Positions 8,944 through 16,476 of a stretch of 64,000 nt of DNA are shown here, in pieces. Numbering within the stretch: the stretch's first letter is position 1; every line of letters begins with the position of its first letter. The DNA is taken from contig NZ_CP036164.1 of NCBI RefSeq assembly GCF_004295485.1, positions 1,054,001 to 1,118,000 on the forward strand, written 5' to 3'. Position numbers and translations under genes: made by a program. Below the pieces are notes generated by a model. That model had not been told where the DNA came from. It saw nothing but the letters and a program-made list of their open reading frames with translations, and did no database searches. Source of the DNA: Janibacter limosus (GTDB lineage Bacteria > Actinomycetota > Actinomycetes > Actinomycetales > Dermatophilaceae).

Positions 8944-9357
8944 ATGAGCCAGCACGCAGACCTCACCCCCCAGCAGGCCTGGGACCTCCTCGAGCGCGAC
9001 CCTGACGCCGTCCTCGTCGACGTGCGCACCCAGGCCGAGTGGTCCTTCGTCGGCCTGCCCGACGTGACTGCGCTCGGCAAGCAGGTCGTTCCCATCGAGT
9101 GGACGACCTTCCCCGACGGCGCGCCCAACCAGCGCTTCCTCGAGCAGCTGATGGCAGCGCTGCCGTCCCAGGATGCACCCGTGCTCTTCCTCTGCCGCTC
9201 GGGGGCCCGCTCCGCGGCCGCGACCGCAACTGCGGCAGCTGCCGGCTACACGGGCGCGACCAATGTCTCCGAGGGCTTCGAGGGTGACCTCGACGAGCAC
9301 GGCCACCGCGAGGCCAACGGCTGGAAGCAGGCCGGTCTCCCGTGGCGGCAGGGATGA
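8944..9357 (+). CDS. Rhodanese-like sulfurtransferase
   Basis: A single-domain rhodanese of 137 residues. The active-site loop reads CRSGARS, with the catalytic cysteine preceded by VLFL, and the N-terminal LVDVRTQAEW is the conserved CH2A-type start. It overlaps metZ by four bases (ATGA), and the same rhodanese-metZ pairing is known in mycobacteria. This suggests that the rhodanese carries or supplies sulfane sulfur for the sulfhydrylase. That role is inference from context. The gene is preceded by 65 bases with no obvious terminator. Confidence 0.93.
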   Translation: MSQHADLTPQQAWDLLERDPDAVLVDVRTQAEWSFVGLPDVTALGKQVVPIEWTTFPDGAPNQRFLEQLMAALPSQDAPVLFLCRSGARSAAATATAAAAGYTGATNVSEGFEGDLDEHGHREANGWKQAGLPWRQG

Positions 9358-10571
9358 GCGGGACCCCCTTCGGTCCCGGCAACCCGCGTCCCCACCTGGA
9401 CCCCGACGGACTGTCCGCCCAGACCCTGGCCGTCCGCGGGGGGCAGGCACGCTCGACCTTCGACGAGACTTCCGAGGGCCTGTACCTGACCTCCGGGTTC
9501 GTCTACGGCAGCGCCGAAGAGGCCGAGGCGGCCTTCACCGACGGCGTCGACAAGTTCGTCTACTCCCGCTACGGCAACCCGACCGTGGCGATGTTCGAGG
9601 AGCGGCTGCGCCTCCTCGAGGGCGCCGAGGCCGCCTATGCCACCGCCTCCGGCATGTCCGCGGTCTTCACCGCCCTCGCGGCACTCCTGGCGAAGGGGGA
9701 TCGGGTCGTCTCCTCGCGTGGTCTCTTCGGCAGCTGCTTCGTGGTCCTCGACGAGATCCTGCCGCGCTGGGGCGTGGAGACCGTCTTCGTCGACGGGCCC
9801 GACCTCGACCAGTGGCGCGAGGCACTGTCCGAGCCCACGACGGCCGTCTTCTTCGAGACGCCGAGCAACCCGATGCAGGAGCTCGTCGACATCGCCGCAG
9901 TCAGCGAGCTGGCGCACGCGGCGGGCGCGCAGGTCGTCGTCGACAACGTCTTCGGCACCCCGGTGTTCTCCCGGCCCCTCGACCACGGCGCCGACATCGT
10001 CGTCTACTCGGCGACCAAGCACATCGACGGGCAGGGGCGGGTGCTCGGCGGCGCCATCCTCGGCCCGCAGGAGTACATCGACGGCCCGGTCAAGAACCTC
10101 ATCCGGCACACCGGCCCGTCCCTCTCTCCCTTCAACGCCTGGGTGCTGCTCAAGGGGCTGGAGACGATGGACCTGCGGGTGCGCCGCATGGCCGAGTCGT
10201 CGCTGACCATCGCGCGGGTCCTGCAGGAGCACCCCAATGTCTCGCGGGTCATCCACCCGTGGCTGCCCGAGCACCCGCAGCACGAGCTGGCGCAGCGACA
10301 GATGACCGGTGGCGGCACCGTGGTCACCTTCGACGTCGTCGGGGGCAAGGCGCAGGCCTTCGCGCTGATGAACTCCCTGCGCATCGTGGACATCTCCAAC
10401 AACCTGGGGGACTCCAAGTCGCTCATCACGCACCCCGCGACCACGACACACCGACGCATGGGCGAGGAGGCGCGCGCGGCCATCGGGATCACCGACACCA
10501 CGCTGCGCATCTCGGTCGGCCTCGAGGCAGCCGAGGACCTGGTGGCTGACCTGCTGCACGCGTTGGGCTAG
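9354..10571 (+). CDS. metZ: O-succinylhomoserine sulfhydrylase
   Basis: A PLP enzyme of the Cys/Met metabolism fold-type I family that makes homocysteine from O-succinylhomoserine and sulfide. The 405-residue protein shows YSRYGNPT, the phosphate/ring-binding ATASGMSA, the internal-aldimine lysine in YSATKHIDGQG and the C-terminal RISVGLE. The DGQGRVLGG and NNLGDSKSL segments match MetZ rather than cystathionine gamma-synthase, but substrate specificity cannot be proven by eye. The start was taken at ATG 9354, overlapping the rhodanese stop, rather than GTG 9342. It ends 13 bases before the convergent yaaA stop. Confidence 0.92.
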   Translation: MSGTPFGPGNPRPHLDPDGLSAQTLAVRGGQARSTFDETSEGLYLTSGFVYGSAEEAEAAFTDGVDKFVYSRYGNPTVAMFEERLRLLEGAEAAYATASGMSAVFTALAALLAKGDRVVSSRGLFGSCFVVLDEILPRWGVETVFVDGPDLDQWREALSEPTTAVFFETPSNPMQELVDIAAVSELAHAAGAQVVVDNVFGTPVFSRPLDHGADIVVYSATKHIDGQGRVLGGAILGPQEYIDGPVKNLIRHTGPSLSPFNAWVLLKGLETMDLRVRRMAESSLTIARVLQEHPNVSRVIHPWLPEHPQHELAQRQMTGGGTVVTFDVVGGKAQAFALMNSLRIVDISNNLGDSKSLITHPATTTHRRMGEEARAAIGITDTTLRISVGLEAAEDLVADLLHALG

Positions 10572-10584
10572 ACCCGCGTGAACC

Positions 10585-11331
10585 TCAGCGCGCCGTGGCG
10601 TCCAGGACCCACGGGGCGCCCGCCTTGGTCGGAGCCGTGAGAGCGACCTCGAAGGCGGGTTCGAGCACGCGGGCGAGGGCGGCCGGCGTCCTGGGCTCGC
10701 GGTCGACGCCGAGCAGGTGCCGCGTGACCAGACCGCGCGTGTGCTTGGCCATGTGGGTGGCGCCGGGGACCCGGATCTGGACCCATCGGCGGGCCACGTC
10801 GCCCGAGGGGGTCCAGGCGGCGGTGTAGGTGCTCGAGCGGCAGTCGACGACGAGGCCGTCGCCGGCGGCCTCGGTGAGCTCCGCGTCGAGGGCCTCTCGC
10901 CAGTGGCTGGCGAGGGGCCCGACCCCGGGAAGGTTGACGGCCATCGACAGGCGGTAGGGAGGGATCCGGTCGCTGGGCCGGACTGCGCCGAAGAGGGCGG
11001 ACACGACGACGATCCATCGATTGGCCCGTCGACGCTGGCCCGGTGTGAGGTCCCCGAGGTCGAGGGCGTCGTAGAGCACGCCGGAGTAGACATCGGCGGC
11101 CGGGGGAGCGGGAGCGGTCGTCAGGCGGGTGTTGCGGGCGACCTCCTCGACGAGGTTGGGACTGACCCCGAGGACCGCGTGGGCGTCCTCGCGGGCACTC
11201 ACCGCGGCGACGGCCGCGATCGCGGCCTCACGCTGCGGACGCAGGGCGGCGAAGGACAGCGTGTCCAGGTCGAGCGACCTGCCGCGCAGGCGACCGGTCT
11301 TGGACTCTGAGGGCGGGAGCAGCACGAGCAC
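10585..11331 (-). CDS. yaaA: Peroxide stress protein YaaA (DUF328/UPF0246)
   Basis: A 248-residue YaaA homologue. It opens with MLVLLPPSESKTG, the family hallmark, and carries YSGVLYDAL, SALFGAVRPSDRIPPYRLSM and a late THMAKHTRG segment. In E. coli YaaA lowers intracellular free iron during peroxide stress and its fold binds DNA. It is transcribed convergently with metZ and divergently from the RNB exonuclease, leaving only 37 bases between the two divergent starts, where both promoters must overlap. Confidence 0.93.
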   Translation of the reverse strand: MLVLLPPSESKTGRLRGRSLDLDTLSFAALRPQREAAIAAVAAVSAREDAHAVLGVSPNLVEEVARNTRLTTAPAPPAADVYSGVLYDALDLGDLTPGQRRRANRWIVVVSALFGAVRPSDRIPPYRLSMAVNLPGVGPLASHWREALDAELTEAAGDGLVVDCRSSTYTAAWTPSGDVARRWVQIRVPGATHMAKHTRGLVTRHLLGVDREPRTPAALARVLEPAFEVALTAPTKAGAPWVLDATAR

Positions 11332-11368
11332 CCCCCGGACGATACGTCAGCCCTTTAAGGTGGCGAGC

Positions 11369-12832
11369 ATGGCTTCGCAGCGCACCGTCACCCTCCGCTC
11401 CACCGACCCCGCCGCGGGAGAGGTGGTGGCCGCCGCGGGTCTCAAGCCCCGCTTCGACGCCATCCGCGCCGAGCAGGAGGTCCCGGCCGAGTTCCCCGAC
11501 GACGTCCTCGCGGAGGCCGACACGGTTGCGACGCAGCCCCTCTCGCGACCGGAGCGTGACGAGAGCGAGCTCCCCTTCCTCACCATCGACCCGCCCGGGT
11601 CGATGGACCTCGACCAGGCCATGCACCTGAGTCGCGACGGTGACGGGTACCGGGTCCGCTACGCGATCGCCCACCTGGAGTCCTTCGTCGCGCCCGGAGG
11701 CGCCATCGATGCGGAGGCGCGGCGACGTGGCCAGACGATCTACGCGCCCGACGAGCGGACCCCCCTTCATCCGCCGACGCTCAGCGAGGGGGCTGCCAGT
11801 CTGCTGCCCGATCAGGTCCGCCCCGCCTACCTGTGGGACATCCGGCTCGATGCGCGGGGCGAGCACACGGCCGCCGAGGTCTACCCGGCGCTCGTGCGCA
11901 GCGTCGACCGCCTCGAGTACACGGCCGTGCAGGAGGCCGTGGACGCCGGTACCGACGACGAGCGGCTCGTGCTGCTCAAGGAGATCGGGGAGAAGCGGAT
12001 CGCCCTCGAGCAGGAGCGCGGGGGCGCCTCCCTCCCGATGCCCGACCAGGAGGTCGAGGAGGTCGACGGCGGGTTCCGGCTGCACCTGCGACCGCTCGTG
12101 CCCGCCGAGGACTGGAACGCGCAGATCTCCCTGCTCACCGGGATGGTCGCTGGCGGGATGATGCTGGAGGCCAGGGTCGGGATCCTGCGCACCATGCCCG
12201 ACCCCGAGAGGTCGGCCGTCGACCAGCTGCGGCGCATCGCCCGCGCCCTCGGCGTCGAGTGGGCGGAGGGCACCGACCACGGGACCTTCCTGCGTTCGCT
12301 CGACGGGACCGATCCCAAGCACCTGGCCCTCATCCACGAGTCGACGGTGCTCTTCCGCGGGGCCGGGTACACGGCCTTCGACGGCTCGGTGCCCGAGGTC
12401 GTCGAGCAGTCGGCCATCGGGGCGCCCTATGCGCACGTCACCGCGCCGCTGCGCCGGCTCGTCGACCGCTTCGGGCTGGCCCTGTGCGTCGCGGTGAGCG
12501 CGGGCGAGGAGGTGCCGCAGTGGGTCCGCGAGGCCCTGCCCGTGCTGCCCGACCTGATGGAGGCGTCGGACCGCACGGCCGGTGCGGTGGAGCGCGCGAC
12601 GACCGACGCGGTCGAGGCGGCCACGCTGGCCGACCGCGTGGGCCAGGAGTTCCCCGCGGTCGTCGTGGACGCGCCCGATGGCAAGGACGACGGGGACGAC
12701 CTCGAGATCCAGCTGGTCGACCCGCCCGTCATGGCCAAGGCGAAGGGAGCGGCCAACCTCGGCGCCGAGGTCACCGTGCGCCTCACCGACGTCGACCTGG
12801 CGCAGGGCAAGGTCACCTTCGAGGTGGTCTGA
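11369..12832 (+). CDS. RNB-domain 3'-5' exoribonuclease (RNase II/R-like, compact)
   Basis: A 487-residue RNase with an RNB catalytic domain. The metal-binding aspartates lie in TIDPPGSMDLDQAM, followed by YAIAHLESFV and the DERTPLHPPTLSEGAASLL region. The C-terminal LTDVDLAQGKVTFEV may be a small OB/S1-like tail. It lacks the tandem cold-shock domains of E. coli RNase II and R, which is normal for this actinobacterial group. The start at ATG 11369 follows AAGGTGG. Its likely role is processive RNA turnover in the cytoplasm. Confidence 0.9.
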   Translation: MASQRTVTLRSTDPAAGEVVAAAGLKPRFDAIRAEQEVPAEFPDDVLAEADTVATQPLSRPERDESELPFLTIDPPGSMDLDQAMHLSRDGDGYRVRYAIAHLESFVAPGGAIDAEARRRGQTIYAPDERTPLHPPTLSEGAASLLPDQVRPAYLWDIRLDARGEHTAAEVYPALVRSVDRLEYTAVQEAVDAGTDDERLVLLKEIGEKRIALEQERGGASLPMPDQEVEEVDGGFRLHLRPLVPAEDWNAQISLLTGMVAGGMMLEARVGILRTMPDPERSAVDQLRRIARALGVEWAEGTDHGTFLRSLDGTDPKHLALIHESTVLFRGAGYTAFDGSVPEVVEQSAIGAPYAHVTAPLRRLVDRFGLALCVAVSAGEEVPQWVREALPVLPDLMEASDRTAGAVERATTDAVEAATLADRVGQEFPAVVVDAPDGKDDGDDLEIQLVDPPVMAKAKGAANLGAEVTVRLTDVDLAQGKVTFEVV

Positions 12833-12857
12833 TTCTTCGGGCGCGCGACGGGTGGGT

Positions 12858-12863
12858 TAGAGT
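12858..12863 (+). promoter_or_regulatory. Promoter -10 box for the manganese riboswitch transcript
   Basis: TAGAGT inside GGGTTAGAGTCTCC lies 7-8 bases before the first base of the riboswitch fold and 25 bases after the RNB gene stop. It fits the actinobacterial TANNNT -10 pattern. No convincing -35 is visible. Confidence 0.6.
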
Positions 12864-12870
12864 CTCCAGC

Positions 12871-13018
12871 AGCGAAAGGGAGTAGTCCCCAACAGGTGTG
12901 TCGACATACTGAGCCGCGACCCTCGGGTCCCGGCTCCGGCACATCGGGCCAGCAGTGCTGGCGGACGAGACTTTCGATCGGTTTGTGTTCCCACATTCCC
13001 GGTCGAGGCTCGTCACCA
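12871..13018 (+). ncRNA. yybP-ykoY manganese riboswitch
   Basis: The leader upstream of the UPF0016 exporter begins GCGAAAGGGAGTAGTCCCC, matching the AAAGGG-GAGTAG core of the yybP-ykoY Mn2+ riboswitch. The distal conserved element appears as GGACGAGACTTTCGATCGG (about 12963-12981), corresponding to the second metal-site loop. Between them lies a variable GC-rich arm (CCGCGACCCTCGGGTCCCGG). This class binds Mn2+ and usually turns on Mn exporters, which fits the downstream gene. The boundaries are approximate. It is followed at once by the hairpin at 13021-13053. Confidence 0.88.
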
Positions 13019-13020
13019 TG

Positions 13021-13053
13021 ACTCCTCGTCCGGGTGGACGAGGAGTTTTTTTT
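13021..13053 (+). terminator. Riboswitch expression platform: terminator hairpin that also covers the ribosome-binding site
   Basis: ACTCCTCGTCC (13021-13031) pairs perfectly with GGACGAGGAGT (13036-13046) across a GGGT loop, and a run of eight T (13046-13053) follows, which is a textbook intrinsic terminator. The 3' arm contains GAGGAG (13040-13045), nine bases before the exporter ATG at 13055. One hairpin could therefore both stop transcription and hide the Shine-Dalgarno sequence. Confidence 0.85.
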
Positions 13054-13054
13054 C

Positions 13055-13639
13055 ATGTTCTCCGCACTGGTGCTCAGCACCGTGGTCATCTTCGTCGCCG
13101 AGCTCGGCGACAAGAGCCAGCTCATGGCGATGACCTTCGCCACCCGGTACCGGGCGCGCGACGTGATCATCGGCATCACGGTCGCGACCGCCGTCGTGCA
13201 CCTGGCGTCGGTCGGGATCGGGTACTTCATCGGGGCGAGCTTCGAGAAGTACCAGGGTCCCATCGCCATCGTGGCCGGTCTCGCCTTCCTGGCCTTCGGC
13301 GCCTGGACGCTGCGCGGCGACGAGCTGACCGACGAGGAGGCCCAGAAGGCGCGCAAGGCCAAGGGCTCCGCGCTGCTGGCAGTGGGTCTGGCCTTCTTCC
13401 TCGCCGAGCTCGGTGACAAGACGATGCTGGCCACCATCACCCTGGCGGTCCGTGAGGACTGGCTCGGCACCTGGATCGGCTCCACCATCGGCATGGTGGC
13501 TGCCGACGCACTGGCCATCGCGGTCGGCGCGGTCCTCGGACGCAAGCTCCCGGAGAAGGTCATCAAGTACGGCGCCGCCGCGGCCTTCGTGATCTTCGGT
13601 CTGGTCCTCATCGCCGAGGGCCTGGGCTGGTTGGGCTGA
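13055..13639 (+). CDS. Manganese exporter of the GDT1/TMEM165 (UPF0016) family
   Basis: A 194-residue membrane protein with two repeats of the family signature E-x-G-D-K-[ST], here ELGDKSQ near residue 15 and ELGDKTM near residue 120. Each sits in the first helix of a three-helix half, with a charged cytoplasmic linker (LTDEEAQKARKAKG) between the halves. Family members move Mn2+ (and Ca2+) out of the cytoplasm, and the upstream yybP-ykoY element supports Mn2+ export. ATG 13055 was preferred over GTG 13034, which lies inside the terminator hairpin and would add seven residues encoded by it. Confidence 0.93.
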   Translation: MFSALVLSTVVIFVAELGDKSQLMAMTFATRYRARDVIIGITVATAVVHLASVGIGYFIGASFEKYQGPIAIVAGLAFLAFGAWTLRGDELTDEEAQKARKAKGSALLAVGLAFFLAELGDKTMLATITLAVREDWLGTWIGSTIGMVAADALAIAVGAVLGRKLPEKVIKYGAAAAFVIFGLVLIAEGLGWLG

Positions 13640-13681
13640 GCCTCCCGTAGGGCAGTGCGCGGCTCCCGTACACTGTTCCAC

Positions 13682-14062
13682 GGATGAGTCGGCCGGACGG
13701 CTGCGTCACCGCCTCGGCGGTGTCGAGGAAAGTCCGGGCTCCACAGGGCGTGGTGGTGGCCAACAGCCACCCGGGGCGACCCGCGGGACAGTGCCACAGA
13801 AAGCAGACCGCCTCGACCGCTTGCGGGCGAGGTCAGGGTGAAACGGTGGTGTAAGAGACCACCAGCGATCCGGGTGACCGGATCGGCTCGGTAAACCCCA
13901 CCAGGAGCAAGTCCAGACAGTGCGCGTCCGAGGGCTGCCCGCCCGAGTGCACGGGTAGGACGCTGGAGGTCGTCGGCAACGGCGACCCGAGATGGATGGC
14001 CGTCTCGCCGGTACCGGTAACGGTGCCGGATGACAGAACCCGGCTTACAGGCCGACTCATCC
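13682..14062 (+). ncRNA. rnpB: RNase P RNA (class A)
   Basis: This is the catalytic RNA of RNase P, which removes tRNA 5' leaders. Helix P1 is GGATGAGTCGGCC (13682-13694) paired with GGCCGACTCATCC (14050-14062). The interior shows the conserved GAGGAAAGTCCGGGCT and GGGTGAAACGGTGGTG segments, then GGTAAACCCC, and CCCGAGATGGATGG with CAGAACCCGGCTTA at the 3' side. TACACT at 13669-13674 is a good -10 box eight bases before the 5' end. The 3' end doubles as the left end of an integrated element. Confidence 0.97.
14037..14059. repeat. Left attachment-like repeat in the 3' end of rnpB
   Basis: AACCCGGCTTACAGG, one variable base (C here), then CGACTCA. The same 23 bases recur at 19220-19242 with a T at the variable position (22 of 23 identical). 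It lies in the conserved J-region/P1 strand of rnpB, a plausible integration target. Confidence 0.8.
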
Positions 14063-14075
14063 AACCATCCTTGAT

Positions 14076-14366
14076 TTACCGGCGGTTCTGGCCGCTCCCA
14101 GCGGGTCGAGTCCTCACAGAGTCCTCACCACGAACGAGGAGCTCGTCGACCGCTTCCCGGGTCCGCTCGTCGGCGTCACGCCACGAGTGGCTGTAGGTCG
14201 AGAGAGTTTCCTCAGCGCTCTTGTGCCCCACCCGCGCCTGCACCGTGACCGCCGACTCGCCGTGCGCGATGACATGCGCCTGCGCAACCGACACGACACC
14301 TGGGCACCGCTGAACCCGCAGGCCAACGCGCTGGCCTTCACTTGACACCGTGAGACGTGCCTGCAC
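14076..14366 (-). pseudogene. Tyrosine recombinase (phage-type integrase), C-terminal remnant
   Basis: The frame ends with HGESAVTVQARVGHK followed by ETLSTYSHSW, the C-terminal signature of actinobacterial phage integrases. The GH box and the nucleophilic tyrosine (TYSHSW) are present, and the C-terminal tail reads EDSVRTR. Upstream of HGES the frame degenerates: the expected HxLRH box is absent and no integrase N-terminus is found as far as the IS110 gene. It is about 65 recognisable residues of an enzyme usually near 380. The position and orientation (C-terminus toward the attachment site) are typical for an integrase beside attL. Confidence 0.75.
14109..14127. repeat. Left pair of arm-type-like direct repeats
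   Basis: AGTCCTCA occurs at 14109-14116 and 14120-14127, an 11-base period. It is about 50 bases inside the left attachment repeat, within the integrase tail codons. The same arrangement and spacing recurs at 19073-19091. Confidence 0.6.
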
Positions 14367-14498
14367 TGGCCTCGCTTCGTCCTGGACGACACAGCCGTGA
14401 CTCTCGAGCGTTCGAGGCCCTGGCAGGCCCAGCCGCCCACCTTGTCGGCCAGCTCATGCCGTGGCTCACGAAGGGGCGCAGCGATGAGAAGCCCTGTG

Positions 14499-15764
14499 TC
14501 AAGCCGCCTGGTTTTGGGTGGCTCGTCGGTTGGTCAGGACGCGTTGGAGCGCGTGGTGCTTGTCGGGGTCGTAGGCAGCGTTGTCTTGCCAGCAGTGCCA
14601 GATGACGTAGAGCCAGGCGCGGGCGAGGATGCGCACGGCGTGGGCGTGATCGTGTCCGCGGGCTCGGGACCGGTCGTAGAGGTCGGCGGCCCAGAGGTTG
14701 GCGTGTCGGCTGCCGCCGGCGAAGTCGGTGACGGCGTCGCGCAGTTGCTTGTCGCAGGCCCAGCGGAAGCCGACGACGCGCATCTTGCCGGATTGTCGGG
14801 TCGAGGGCGCGACGCCGGCCAGGCAGGCCAGGGATTCGGGGGTGGGGTACTTGGCGCGGCAGTCGCCGATCTCGGCCAGCAGCCGGGCGGCGCGTACGCG
14901 TCCGGAGCGGGGCAGGCTGGTGAAGATGTGCCCGTCGGCGTGGGCGTCGAGCTGGTCGCCGATCTGGCGGCCCAGGATCTTGATCTGCTCGACCAGGGTC
15001 GTCAGCAGCGCGATCATCGCGTGGGTGCTGCCGGCCTCGGCGGTGGCCGCCGGGCCGGTCAGGCCCCTGGGTGCCTGGGTCAGGTGGGCGTGGAGCACGG
15101 CAGGGTCGGTGCGGCCGCTGTAGCCGACCGAGGCCAGCCACTTGCCCAGCCGGGCGGGAGAGAGCCAGTCGGCGCGCTCTTGGGTATCGAAGCGGGCGAT
15201 GAAGGCCAGGCTGATCTCGGAGTCGAGGTCGGCGAACAGGCCCACCGCGCCGGGGAAGACGATGCTCAGGTGGGCGCGCAGCTGGTTGGCGGCGGCGACC
15301 CGGTGGGCCACGAGGTCCTTGCGGGTGCGGCAGGCGCGGCGCAGCGCCGTGGTGGCCTGGGTGTCCGGCTCCAGTCGGCGCAGCCGGGCCCGGTCGGTGC
15401 GCAGGGTGTCGGCGAGCACGAACGCGTCGAAGCGGTCGTCCTTGTTGCCGGCCGAGCCGTACCGGCCGCGCAGGTTCTTGACCTGGTTGGGGCTGATCAC
15501 CACCACCGTCAGTTCGGCCTCGAGGAGGACGTCGATGATCGGCCCGTCGGGTCGTTCGATGGCGACCTCATCGACGCCGTGCTTGGCCAGGAAGATGACC
15601 AGGTCGCGCAGGCCGGTCGTGGTGTGTTCGACCATGACGCGCGCTATTTCGCGGCCGCGGCCGTCGACGATGCACGCGGCGTGGTCATCCACGGCCCAAT
15701 CGATGCCGGCCGTGACGTCGTTGAGTGGGGTTTCGGGCAGGGTGGTGCTGGTGGCAGACTGCAT
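14499..15764 (-). CDS. IS110 family transposase
   Basis: A 421-residue DEDD-type transposase. The N-terminal RuvC-like domain has Asp22 in GIDWA, Glu70 in AIERPDG and the KDDRFDA cluster near residues 108-114. The C-terminal transposase_20 domain shows SLPRSGRVRAARLLAEIGD, then AGVAPSTRQSGK with the serine typical of the family. GAGGAGG lies six bases before the ATG at 15764. It appears intact. IS110 elements lack long terminal inverted repeats and are guided by a bridge RNA encoded in the element's non-coding end. Element ends are estimated near 14480 and 16000, not proven. It sits inside the rnpB-linked element, probably having helped destroy its integrase. Confidence 0.92.
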   Translation of the reverse strand: MQSATSTTLPETPLNDVTAGIDWAVDDHAACIVDGRGREIARVMVEHTTTGLRDLVIFLAKHGVDEVAIERPDGPIIDVLLEAELTVVVISPNQVKNLRGRYGSAGNKDDRFDAFVLADTLRTDRARLRRLEPDTQATTALRRACRTRKDLVAHRVAAANQLRAHLSIVFPGAVGLFADLDSEISLAFIARFDTQERADWLSPARLGKWLASVGYSGRTDPAVLHAHLTQAPRGLTGPAATAEAGSTHAMIALLTTLVEQIKILGRQIGDQLDAHADGHIFTSLPRSGRVRAARLLAEIGDCRAKYPTPESLACLAGVAPSTRQSGKMRVVGFRWACDKQLRDAVTDFAGGSRHANLWAADLYDRSRARGHDHAHAVRILARAWLYVIWHCWQDNAAYDPDKHHALQRVLTNRRATQNQAA

Positions 15765-16010
15765 GTCAGCCTCCTCGCTGCTAGTCCCAGTGGGGAGGCA
15801 CCCTCATGTGGTGCCGCTGGTGCCGGGACGCAGCTGCCGGTTCGCTCACTGATCGGCGCTCGGAGGCGCTCAGCCCTGTCGACGGTCTGCACGTCCCGGG
15901 TAACCACCAGACCTCGCAGATCTCATCGTGGACATCCAACGCATCGAGCGAGCTGGGCGATGGCCTGGTGGCACCTCGGGTGCATCAACGCCCTATCGGA
16001 GAACGCTGAT
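15765..16010 (-). ncRNA. IS110 non-coding end, candidate bridge RNA region
   Basis: About 245 bases upstream of the transposase start contain no convincing gene but several short hairpins, for example GGCACC/GGTGCC around 15797-15815. In IS110-group elements this end encodes the bridge RNA that pairs with donor and target DNA. The assignment comes from position and family knowledge. Loop guides cannot be read without knowing the exact ends. Confidence 0.4.
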
Positions 16011-16027
16011 ACAAGGAAGGTAGACCA

Positions 16028-16200
16028 GTGAGCGCCGAACCGATCGAGGCGCCGATCGCCAAGACGCCGGCCCAGCTCGTCGGCGCGAAGCGTGGCCGGC
16101 TCGTGAAGAAGCTTGGGCTGCCAACCCGTCCGAAGAACGTCGAGAGCAGCGACGACACCGCGGATGGACGAGTCCGTGTTCGGCAAGGCCCCCGAGGCCG
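16028..16200 (+). pseudogene. Unidentified gene remnant with a good start signal
   Basis: AAGGAAGG precedes a GTG at 16028 by eight bases, and the frame begins MSAEPIEAPIAKTPAQLVG then RGRLVKKLGLPTRPKN. After about 45-50 residues the frame loses protein-like character and merely shadows the downstream kinase. A second frame reads MDESVFGKAPEADG and stops at about 16229. I do not recognise either piece. The interval from here to 16476 otherwise shows no gene I can support. It may be a truncated cargo gene or the scar of an older insertion. Confidence 0.3.
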
Positions 16201-16476
16201 ACGGCCTCCCCTCGTGTACGACGGCCTGACGCAAGGCGCTACTGCGGTTGCTGTCCCGTGGCCGAGGCCTGCCGCGCCGACGGTCGCCGCTCGCACCTCA
16301 GCGGGCTGGCCGGCGGCGAAGGGAGTCACCCGACGCGGTGGTGGCCCCTGGAGGGCCCGCGGAACCCTCGAGGCCAGCGCTGGCAGCCGGGCCGCAAGAG
16401 TCGGGCCCGCCAGCCGCGGCGAGGGACAGGTGGCAGGCCTCCCACCTTCGCTCGTCGTCGGTGGGAGGATCTGCGC

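Noticed and set aside
13034-13054. GTG 13034 as start of the manganese exporter
   Set aside because: It lies in the terminator loop and would encode part of the hairpin and T-run; ATG 13055 has the ribosome site at the right distance.
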